Below are positions 1-5,171 of a stretch of DNA of 7,625 nt, piece after piece. The first letter of the stretch is position 1; every line of letters starts with the position of its first letter. The notes below the pieces were generated by a model. It was not told where the DNA came from, searched no databases, and worked only from the letters and a program-made list of their open reading frames with translations. The stretch spans positions 1 through 7,625 of the forward strand of contig CBDUST010000227.1 of the NCBI GenBank assembly GCA_965369945.1. The letters are read 5' to 3'. The position numbers and the translations under genes are program-made. The stretch is from JADFNO01 sp965369945. GTDB taxonomy: Bacteria > Planctomycetota > Phycisphaerae > Phycisphaerales > SM1A02.

Positions 1-103
1 GACAGTGCGTTACAGTCCATCCATCCGGACAGGTTATGTCAAAGTCCCCGAGTTTTGGTAGCGCTGAGGCATCGCTACTCTTCAAACTTACTGACTCGTT
101 CAT
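1..103 (-). CDS. Partial hypothetical protein, N-terminus only
   Basis: An ATG at 101-103 opens a frame of 34 codons that runs off the left edge without a stop. It begins inside the 3' end of the preceding gene, overlapping it by 29 bases in another frame. The visible residues include LGDFDITCPDGWTVTHC, which look like ordinary folded-protein sequence. No clear Shine-Dalgarno sequence precedes the ATG. A TTG at 83-85 in the same frame is the alternative start. The family is not recognised. The case rests on the open frame, the same strand and the coupling style seen throughout the operon. Confidence 0.4.
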   Translation of the reverse strand, partial: MNESVSLKSSDASALPKLGDFDITCPDGWTVTHC

Positions 104-383
104 CGAGTGCGCTTAGTCTTTTCGTAATCTGCGTCTCGATTCGTAGCTGCTCCCGGCGTAGCCATTCGGCGTTGTCTTGGAGGGGTCGAACAATGACGGA
201 GACCCGGTCATCAATCTGCGCAGGCGTGAGAACGCTACGTCCCAGCCAAAAGATACCAAGGCCAATAGGCAACAAGAAGCGCCAAGAAGATCGAAAGTGG
301 TCAAAGCTATCCCCCCTGCTATTGGTTCCTGACACTGGAATTCTTTCCGGGGAATCCTCGATACACACGGACAATCCGTTCAT
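75..383 (-). CDS. Small single-pass membrane protein with C-terminal coiled coil
   Basis: This is a 102-aa protein of unknown family. A hydrophobic stretch at about residues 35-52 (WRFLLPIGLGIFWLGRSVL) is long enough for one membrane helix. Residues 70-102 are charged and heptad-like (LRREQLRIETQITKRL), so a coiled coil is likely. The start was placed at the ATG at 381-383 because it forms an ATGA overlap with the stop of the upstream gene. An in-frame ATG at 404 would add 7 residues but has no ribosome-binding site. One helix plus a coiled coil is seen in phage spanins and some holin-associated proteins, but nothing here proves a lysis role. Confidence 0.65.
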   Translation of the reverse strand: MNGLSVCIEDSPERIPVSGTNSRGDSFDHFRSSWRFLLPIGLGIFWLGRSVLTPAQIDDRVSVIVRPLQDNAEWLRREQLRIETQITKRLSALDERVSKFEE

Positions 384-748
384 ACTACCGCAGTGACGCG
401 CCATTGAGCAACAACCGTGATTTCATCCTCCTCGGCCAGTATGCCATTGTTGCGGCTCTGAAACCATACCTGATAGCTACCGCCATCCTTCCCCGGAACA
501 GTGATCGGACCGGCCCCTGCCACCACGTTTCCGTCCGTGAACTCCTCGATCCCCACGTTCCCGTAACCGATCATCAAATCTGGGATCTGGTCGTCGTACA
601 TGTATTGGTTGGCAAGAATTGGAGAGCTAGTCGGGCTCGGCTTCAGAGATGTGCCTACCTGGATGGTGAACCCGGTTTCATGCAGCGAGGCGAACGGGTC
701 ACCTGTCCAGACAAGGCGGATCCGTCGATTGAGATAGATCAAGGACAT
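380..748 (-). CDS. Hypothetical beta-rich protein
   Basis: This 122-aa protein has no signal peptide and no membrane segment. The sequence alternates hydrophobic and polar residues, as in beta strands: IRLVWTGDP near the start, ITVPGKDGGSYQVWFQSRN in the second half, and EITVVAQWRVTAVV at the C-terminus. This suggests a compact beta-sandwich or barrel. Phage decoration, baseplate and neck proteins often look like this, but no family is recognised. The ATG at 746-748 has a good Shine-Dalgarno sequence (AAGGA, six bases upstream). Its 3' end overlaps the next gene by ATGA. Confidence 0.7.
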   Translation of the reverse strand: MSLIYLNRRIRLVWTGDPFASLHETGFTIQVGTSLKPSPTSSPILANQYMYDDQIPDLMIGYGNVGIEEFTDGNVVAGAGPITVPGKDGGSYQVWFQSRNNGILAEEDEITVVAQWRVTAVV

Positions 749-767
749 TTTGGTTCCTTCTTCTTGA

Positions 768-944
768 TCATTCTTGTGAACTCAGAAAGTCCCCGTATGC
801 CTCGCTGCAAGCTTCACAGCCACAGCCTCCCTTGCATGCAGACGGGCAATCAGGATCACAGGTGCAAGGCGTGTTGTTGCCGTTCACATTATACAGCCCG
901 TCCGGATCGTAGCGATCCTTACCAGTTTCAGTGGGCGTAGTCAT
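768..944 (-). CDS. Cysteine-rich small protein, putative metal binder
   Basis: This is a 58-aa protein with seven cysteines between residues 27 and 46, spaced C-x-C-x3-C-x3-C-x3-C-x-C-x2-C (CTCDPDCPSACKGGCGCEAC). No other Cys is present. Such density suggests a zinc or metal cluster, or several disulfides. No signal peptide is seen, which favours metal binding in the cytoplasm. The same frame stays open upstream to 1124, but that extension is low-complexity and lies over the preceding gene. The ATG at 942-944, with AGGTG just upstream and one base after the previous stop, is the better start. The last five cysteines nearly repeat the motif of the 103-aa protein at 1732-2043. Confidence 0.65.
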   Translation of the reverse strand: MTTPTETGKDRYDPDGLYNVNGNNTPCTCDPDCPSACKGGCGCEACSEAYGDFLSSQE

Positions 945-945
945 T

Positions 946-1329
946 TCACCTAATCCACCACGGCCGAGTGTAGGGTCGGGGCCTAACGTACGGCTGGGCG
1001 TAACGCCGATACCCGTACGGCTTGTACTGCCGCTGCTGGGTGGACCGGCGCGGGTAGCTGTAGTACCCGCCCCAAACGTAAGGATTGCGGTAGACTTGAG
1101 CGTGTGAAACCGAGCAAGAGCCACACACTAGAGCAAATACCAAAACAAGCGTTCTCATTTTCATCTTTACACCATTCAGAAAGTCCAAGACCAGTCCGCC
1201 CTTCCTAAGCAAGTCCCGGTCATGAACATGCTTAAGGACGTCCAGTAAATTGCTCTTTGCCCGTTGCAGCCCTTCCTCGCAAACCAGTTGCTTCAACTCG
1301 TCCTCGTACTTCTCTAGCTCGGGAATCAT
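946..1329 (-). CDS. ORF with nested Sec signal peptide and Tyr/Arg/Pro-rich tail
   Basis: The full frame from the ATG at 1327-1329 gives 127 aa and contains two unlike parts. Residues 1-55 are charged and helical (MIPELEKYEDELKQLV, then LLDVLKHVHDRDLLRK). Residues 56-77 are a textbook Sec signal peptide (MKMRTLVLVFALVCGSCSVSHA, cleavage expected after SHA). The last 50 residues are a basic, tyrosine-rich tail with 11 Tyr and 10 Arg (for example YKPYGYRRYAQPYVRPRPY). An internal ATG at 1162-1164 has GGTG five bases upstream and would give a 72-aa exported protein. The locus may therefore be one type II membrane protein, or two products from one frame. In-frame codons continue up to a TTG at 1458, but that overlaps the preceding gene and has no ribosome-binding site. 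Confidence 0.6.
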   Translation of the reverse strand: MIPELEKYEDELKQLVCEEGLQRAKSNLLDVLKHVHDRDLLRKGGLVLDFLNGVKMKMRTLVLVFALVCGSCSVSHAQVYRNPYVWGGYYSYPRRSTQQRQYKPYGYRRYAQPYVRPRPYTRPWWIR

Positions 1330-1370
1330 GATTTCTTTTCCGTGTTGCGAAACTCGCAACCAAGTTAGGG

Positions 1371-1709
1371 TCACGAGTGGCCGGTCGCCATGCTGTACTG
1401 AGCGCGTGCAGAAAAACGGGCCTGGCGATTGGCCATTACCCGCCTGCCGAAGAACCAACCCCGTCCACTACACCCAGCCCGCATGGCCGGCGCAGCGTGC
1501 TGAACCATACCACGGCAACCCGCTGGAGCTACGGACGCTGTTGGCGCTACCGCGGGAGTGCCCCAGTCTGCGTTCAATGATACGGCTTTCACCATCGGCG
1601 ACTTTGTTGGCGGCTCCCAATTGCCAAACGTCCAGCCGTCCGCCAAGGCGCTCGCGCTGAATACAACCGTGAACGCTACAGCCATCGCCACCGTTACAAA
1701 CTTCGTCAT
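1371..1709 (-). CDS. Secreted hypothetical protein
   Basis: This is a 112-aa protein with a clear N-terminal Sec signal peptide: MTK, a hydrophobic core at residues 4-20, then ALA at 21-23, so signal peptidase I should cut before DGWTFGNW. The mature part is Ala/Pro-rich in the middle, has two cysteines (65 and 80) and ends in a basic Arg-rich region (WFFGRRVMANRQARF). The start ATG at 1707-1709 is well supported by AGGAG eight bases upstream. The family is not recognised. It is the second of three export-signal genes grouped around the metalloprotease. Its general style resembles short secreted proteins of Planctomycetes, which is only an impression. Confidence 0.7.
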   Translation of the reverse strand: MTKFVTVAMAVAFTVVFSASALADGWTFGNWEPPTKSPMVKAVSLNADWGTPAVAPTASVAPAGCRGMVQHAAPAMRAGCSGRGWFFGRRVMANRQARFSARAQYSMATGHS

Positions 1710-1731
1710 GTCTTTTGCTCCTTGTGAATGT

Positions 1732-2043
1732 TTATCTTGTCCTCGGGATTGCTTCCAAGTCTGCCTGAAGCCCTCTCAGCAATTTAAGTGGGTGGGTGCA
1801 ATACCCGCAATCGCATTCCTCGTGGCTACAAGGTTGACCGCAAATAGCGGCTTCAATCTCCCCGAGGCTTTCCAACACATGGCGGACATCATGCTTTGGT
1901 ATGCACGGTTCCCCGCTATAGATTTTCTTGATCAGCTCCTTTGCGATTCTGCTGTTTTGATTCATAGGTGGCGGAGGTGGTGGAACCGGTGTCCCATGAC
2001 TAGGTTTTCGCTCTGGTGGATATTGGGGTAATTTAACACCCAT
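1732..2043 (-). CDS. Poly-proline and cysteine-motif protein
   Basis: This is a 103-aa protein immediately downstream of the metalloprotease. Residues 1-26 are Pro-rich and end in a run of six prolines (TPVPPPPPPM), probably a flexible arm. Residues 27-65 are helical (SRIAKELIKKIYS, then VRHVLESLGEIEAAI). Residues 68-82 hold C-x3-C-x4-C-x-C-x2-C (CGQPCSHEECDCGYC), likely a metal site, perhaps with the nearby His. The ATG at 2041-2043 shares one base with the upstream TAA (TAATG) and has GGGAG five bases before it. A GTG at 2055 in the same frame is less likely. The gene should be translationally coupled to the protease. The function is unknown. Confidence 0.65.
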   Translation of the reverse strand: MGVKLPQYPPERKPSHGTPVPPPPPPMNQNSRIAKELIKKIYSGEPCIPKHDVRHVLESLGEIEAAICGQPCSHEECDCGYCTHPLKLLRGLQADLEAIPRTR

Positions 2044-2792
2044 TAGAACTCCCACCTGCTGTCAGGTTTGCTGCTGGTCACCATGAACTTCTGCCCCGCA
2101 TATTCGGCCGTCCAGAAGTGAATCACCTCCGGTTCCTCGTCAGGTGGCGTCGGTGGTTCGGTGGGCTCACCGTATCGCTTCAGCGCCTCGCGGATGTCAC
2201 CAGGGCCAGGATAAGACGAGAACGGCGCGTTGCCGATCGACGGGAATAGGATGTCCCTCCGGTCGTTTGAATGTTGATGGCCCAGCGCATGGCCTAATTC
2301 ATGGGCGATGATCTTCGCCAAGAAGTCAACAGTGTAACTGATCGTCGTGTCGTAGCGCTGTTGCAATGAATCGTCGCATTCGTTCCGCGCAAGTTCGGAC
2401 CAAGCCAGCGTGGGCCCCGGCAACGGCCCGTCCGTGGCCCAGATCTTGCCGCCAGCGATATCATTAACGAGCCGCAATTCAATACCACAGATATCATTCC
2501 AGAACTTGATACCGAGCGCCCAGGCCGGCGCGGCGATAGTCAAAGGAATCGAATCGAAGTTGTAAGCCACCGGCACAACCATGCACGATCGCGGCCACTG
2601 GGCGTTCTCGGCCCCCGCGAAGTCCCGCACACCACAGCGGCGCTCAGACAGAAGCGACGACGTAGCAGGCCCTACGATGCCGTCCGGCTTCAACCCGTAC
2701 CACGACTGATAGCCACCCAAGTCAGCATGGCCAAGGGCGCGGACGTAATCGTCAATGGCCTGGGGTGAGGTTTCTAGCTGCGGGACAATCAT
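2043..2792 (-). CDS. Matrixin-like zinc metalloprotease with cysteine-switch prodomain
   Basis: This 249-aa protein has the order of an animal matrix metalloproteinase. Residues 12-50 match a peptidoglycan-binding-like prodomain (YGLKPDGIVGPATSSLL). RCGVRD at 52-57 corresponds to the cysteine switch PRCGVPD, whose Cys53 would cap the catalytic zinc and keep the enzyme latent. The catalytic domain follows. It has a conserved-looking FW (97-98), a DGPLPGPTLAW loop at 121-131 like the DGPGGTLAHA loop of matrixins, and HELGHALGHQH at 164-174, giving zinc ligands His164, His168 and His174 and base Glu165. Eight residues after the last His, the Met-turn methionine is replaced by Leu182 (ILFP). A Pro-rich linker (207-222) leads to a 27-residue tail. 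No signal peptide is seen. The ATG at 2790-2792 has GAGG upstream and an ATGA overlap with the preceding gene. The substrate is unknown. Confidence 0.85.
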   Translation of the reverse strand: MIVPQLETSPQAIDDYVRALGHADLGGYQSWYGLKPDGIVGPATSSLLSERRCGVRDFAGAENAQWPRSCMVVPVAYNFDSIPLTIAAPAWALGIKFWNDICGIELRLVNDIAGGKIWATDGPLPGPTLAWSELARNECDDSLQQRYDTTISYTVDFLAKIIAHELGHALGHQHSNDRRDILFPSIGNAPFSSYPGPGDIREALKRYGEPTEPPTPPDEEPEVIHFWTAEYAGQKFMVTSSKPDSRWEF

Positions 2793-3418
2793 GCCGTCGC
2801 CTCAAATGCACTTGCCGGGAGCCCGTCAATGAATTCCAAAATCCATGGTAGCAGCACTTCAAGGAAGAACTTGAGCCAGTCGCCGATCGCCGCGTTGCTG
2901 CTCCGGCTTGCGCCGAGCCCGATATCGATCACCCCCTGGCCAGCGTCTTCGGCACTGGAGAAGTTGACCGCATTCAATGCCGCGTCTGTCTTCGTCTTCC
3001 AACTGAGCCAGAATGCCTTGGAATTGCCAGTTGCCGCATTGAACGTCAGCTGCAAGGACGCCTTGACCGCTTCTTTGGGGATCGTGCCATTCTGTACTAG
3101 CTTACCGATTTCATTATAAGATGCGCCCACCTTGGCGGCGGTTTCATTGCGGTTTGGTTCGTTTACCTTCATGGCTTCCGTTTGACTCAGTGCCACGAGC
3201 CCCCATTTATCCTCGGTTGGTGGTTTATCGGGAATGTCTGGCGAGTCGGGCGCACCCATGAACTGGTGGCCCGTAACCCCAACAGCCGGCGTGAGGCTCG
3301 TCTTCCCGCTGGCGTCCGACTTCAGCAAGTGATACCCGTCGGGTGCGATCACCCACACGTCAGCATTCAGCATGCTGGCCATCGCTAGCCAGCAAATCGT
3401 CGTCCTCAGTCGTGCCAT
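2789..3418 (-). CDS. Exported hypothetical protein preceding the metalloprotease
   Basis: This is a 209-aa protein with a predicted Sec signal peptide (residues 1-19, ending in SMLNA before DVWVIAPDG). The mature protein starts with a short strand-like region and a Pro/Asp-rich linker (SPDIPDKPPTEDKW). A mainly helical middle follows, then a hydrophobic segment near the end (about 181-196, LKFFLEVLLPWILEF) that may anchor it in the membrane. No catalytic motif was recognised. The ATG at 3416-3418 has a strong GGGGAG four bases upstream. The stop overlaps the protease start by ATGA, so the two proteins are probably made together. It could be a partner, anchor or substrate of the protease, which is inference from position only. 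Confidence 0.7.
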   Translation of the reverse strand: MARLRTTICWLAMASMLNADVWVIAPDGYHLLKSDASGKTSLTPAVGVTGHQFMGAPDSPDIPDKPPTEDKWGLVALSQTEAMKVNEPNRNETAAKVGASYNEIGKLVQNGTIPKEAVKASLQLTFNAATGNSKAFWLSWKTKTDAALNAVNFSSAEDAGQGVIDIGLGASRSSNAAIGDWLKFFLEVLLPWILEFIDGLPASAFEATA

Positions 3419-3427
3419 CGTTCTCCC

Positions 3428-3619
3428 CTAAAGTTGGTTCCTGTACTTCTCCGCAATCTGCGCGGCTCGTCCACGCTGTTCAACGCTCCACGTCAACCAT
3501 TTGCCACCTGCCGTATCTAGGAACTCGGCCTCCAACGTTGTGACACTAATCTTCTCGCTTGCGTCAATCGCCACTAAGACGTCGCGGATGTCCTTATCAG
3601 TGAGTGGCCGTAGAGTCAT
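3428..3619 (-). CDS. Small hypothetical protein
   Basis: This is a 63-aa acidic/basic mixed protein that is predicted to be mostly helical (LTDKDIRDVLVAIDASEK, then WSVEQRGRAAQIAEKYRNQ). It has no Cys, signal or membrane segment. The start is the ATG at 3617-3619, which shares one base with the TGA of the gene upstream (TGATG). A TTG one codon earlier is the alternative. A GAGG lies about ten bases upstream. The size and fold are compatible with a small DNA- or protein-binding regulator, but nothing specific is visible. Confidence 0.65.
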   Translation of the reverse strand: MTLRPLTDKDIRDVLVAIDASEKISVTTLEAEFLDTAGGKWLTWSVEQRGRAAQIAEKYRNQL

Positions 3620-4014
3620 CAATCCAATCCCTCAATCACAGCCGCGTCAAATACACGCTGGCTCAACGAACGCTCCGAAGTCCAGAACGTCATACGGTAT
3701 TTCATACGCTCCCACCAAGGCCCTATCTTCGTGGCCAGTAGTTCATCGGCCCGATCGTTCCCCGCCGGCGTCCGGCACACTGGACGATCAACGTGTCTTA
3801 CGATCACCTCGCCGTCGACATAGACGTTCACCGAAGCACCCTCAGTCACGATTAACACCCGAGGCTTGAGCGCAAATAAGGATTCATCCCAAACTCGCGG
3901 TTCGGCTTCCACCCAAGACGACTCGACATCCGAAACACATTGATCTCTAACCCGACGCCCCGCTGGCGTCCGCAGCCACGCAGACAACGCCATCGGTGTT
4001 TGGAATCTAAGCAT
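3619..4014 (-). CDS. Hypothetical protein with AWLRTPAGRR motif
   Basis: This is a 131-aa protein of unknown family. Residues 12-21 (AWLRTPAGRR) nearly repeat residues 35-44 of the neighbouring 75-aa protein (AWLRSPAGRR). A third partial copy, RTPAG, sits at residues 81-85 of this protein. The middle (52-79) alternates like beta strands (VLIVTEGASVNVYVDGEVIV), and the C-terminal 45 residues are helical and basic. The ATG at 4012-4014 has AGGAG seven bases upstream, and the gene overlaps the upstream one by eight bases. The shared basic motif suggests that both proteins touch the same partner, perhaps nucleic acid, but this is not shown. Confidence 0.65.
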   Translation of the reverse strand: MLRFQTPMALSAWLRTPAGRRVRDQCVSDVESSWVEAEPRVWDESLFALKPRVLIVTEGASVNVYVDGEVIVRHVDRPVCRTPAGNDRADELLATKIGPWWERMKYRMTFWTSERSLSQRVFDAAVIEGLD

Positions 4015-4234
4015 CGAACAGCTCCTTTTGCGGCCCCAATCTCTTTAAGGCCCGGTCAACCTGGCGTTCGTAATACTTCGCGTCATCCAGGACTGCTTGG
4101 CTTCGACGTCCCGCCGGCGATCTCAGCCACGCATTCAAATGCTTCGGACGCGTCTTGAAGAACTCTTTTTGCTTCGTTCGCATTTTGAGTACAAGCTTCA
4201 CGAATTCAACCTGGCGCTCTTCAGTGGTTAGCAT
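4007..4234 (-). CDS. Small basic helical protein with AWLRSPAGRR motif
   Basis: This 75-aa, strongly basic, almost wholly helical protein contains LVLKMRTKQKEFFKTRPKH followed by AWLRSPAGRR at residues 35-44 and YYERQVDRALKRLG near the end. The frame stays open upstream to 4336, but the ATG at 4232-4234 is preferred: it lies two bases after the stop of the previous gene and has GGAG five bases upstream. The motif is shared with the next gene. A nucleic-acid-binding role is plausible from the charge alone. No known family is recognised. Confidence 0.65.
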   Translation of the reverse strand: MLTTEERQVEFVKLVLKMRTKQKEFFKTRPKHLNAWLRSPAGRRSQAVLDDAKYYERQVDRALKRLGPQKELFDA

Positions 4235-4236
4235 AG

Positions 4237-4731
4237 TCACTCCGGTGTAAAGAGTTCCCTTTGTTCGGCTTGCAAACACCCCATAGTCAGGTAACGACTC
4301 AAGATCACGCGACGTATGCGCTGGTGAGTCGTCCAACGGCCCGAAACATTCACGGGCTGAATCGCAAGGAACTTTTCCGGCGACAGCCAGCCCAGATATT
4401 GACTGAATTGCTTCACGAGGTGCACGCGGAACACCACGATCGGCTTGGTGAAGCGTATCTGCGTTTCAATCTCCGGCGCCGGGCTTGTCCACGAATCGGA
4501 AACCGCAAACTCAACCTTCGTACCACCACCCGTGATCGCTTTCCAATGGTACGCGGCCACAATTGTCTTCTGCTCGTTCGGGTTGCGGGGCGCCCAGCCC
4601 TTGGCCTCGCAGTGCTTCTTGCCGGGCCATCGTGACGTCAGCGTGGCGTCTCCCTTCCATTCGTAGATCATGTGCATCTCGTCGAACTCGGATTCTAACT
4701 CGCACATGCGGTGGTTTTCGGGGATGTACAT
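4237..4731 (-). CDS. Hypothetical protein
   Basis: This is a 164-aa protein of unknown function. The N-terminal part is acidic (CELESEFDEMHMIYEW). The middle has strand-like segments (TKVEFAVSDSW, then IVVFRVHLVKQF). The C-terminal part contains GRWTTHQRIRRVILSRYLT, which could be a helix-turn-helix-like basic region. Neither signal peptide nor membrane helix is present. The ATG at 4729-4731 overlaps the upstream TGA by one base (TGATG) and has only a weak ribosome-binding site, so translation probably depends on coupling to the nuclease-like gene before it. A TTG one codon upstream is possible but less likely. Confidence 0.65.
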   Translation of the reverse strand: MYIPENHRMCELESEFDEMHMIYEWKGDATLTSRWPGKKHCEAKGWAPRNPNEQKTIVAAYHWKAITGGGTKVEFAVSDSWTSPAPEIETQIRFTKPIVVFRVHLVKQFSQYLGWLSPEKFLAIQPVNVSGRWTTHQRIRRVILSRYLTMGCLQAEQRELFTPE

Positions 4732-5171
4732 CAATCTTCACGTTTGGCAAAGTCGCTAAAGGCCTTCCTTGAACCATAGAATTCGTTCTCGACGAAGTGC
4801 GGCCAGTCGTGCCGAACCTCTGAAGTCCCGAGCTGGCCGTCACACAACACCAGCAGCTGAAATCGCACGATATCGTTCCGGCTGTCAACCTTTCTACCGA
4901 AGTCCGGCGCCACATTGTGCTTGCAGACTGCCGCCAGATTGCGGGCGTAGCCGTTCAGGACGAACCGTTCGTAGACGAGCCGCTGCCCTACCGACAAACC
5001 AGTCCACAGGCACGTTTCGCGGCTTAGTTCGCATGCCAGCATGTCCCCCGCGTTGTCGAATACCAAGTCAATGTCCGATGGCGTAATGCCCCGCGGCAAG
5101 CTCCAGCTTGAGTTGTCCAGCATCTTGCCCAACGCATAGGCTTCCTGGCTGTGTATTGTGCCGGCCTTCAT
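4731..5171 (-). CDS. PD-(D/E)XK-nuclease-like phage protein
   Basis: This is a 146-aa protein. Residues 31-70 read PSDIDLVFDN, ACELS, then LSVGQRLVYERF. This matches the layout of small phage proteins of the PD-(D/E)XK fold: an acidic SDID strand, a second strand ending in E-x-K, and a GQ-containing helix. The candidate metal residues are Asp33, Asp35 and Glu48. The usual lysine of E-x-K is Ser50 here, so activity is uncertain and the protein may be a nuclease relative without cleavage activity. The ATG at 5169-5171 forms an ATGA overlap with the end of the adenine methyltransferase gene. The coupling to a methyltransferase hints at joint action on DNA. A GTG at 5183 is the alternative start. 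The family call is from motif resemblance only. Confidence 0.55.
   Translation of the reverse strand: MKAGTIHSQEAYALGKMLDNSSWSLPRGITPSDIDLVFDNAGDMLACELSRETCLWTGLSVGQRLVYERFVLNGYARNLAAVCKHNVAPDFGRKVDSRNDIVRFQLLVLCDGQLGTSEVRHDWPHFVENEFYGSRKAFSDFAKRED

Noticed and set aside
404..940. Plus-strand open frame of 178 codons
   Set aside because: It lies opposite three well-supported minus-strand genes, has no ribosome-binding site, and its translation has no recognisable domain.
1330..1458. N-terminal extension of the nested-signal ORF to the TTG at 1458
   Set aside because: It overlaps the preceding secreted-protein gene by 88 bases and lacks a ribosome-binding site. The ATG at 1329 is better.
1558..2031. 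Plus-strand open frame of 157 codons
   Set aside because: It is the complement of a signal-peptide gene and the Cys-motif gene, both with good starts on the minus strand.
4511..4915. Minus-strand open frame of 134 codons in another frame
   Set aside because: It straddles the junction of two coupled genes and is Arg/Thr-rich shadow sequence without a ribosome-binding site.
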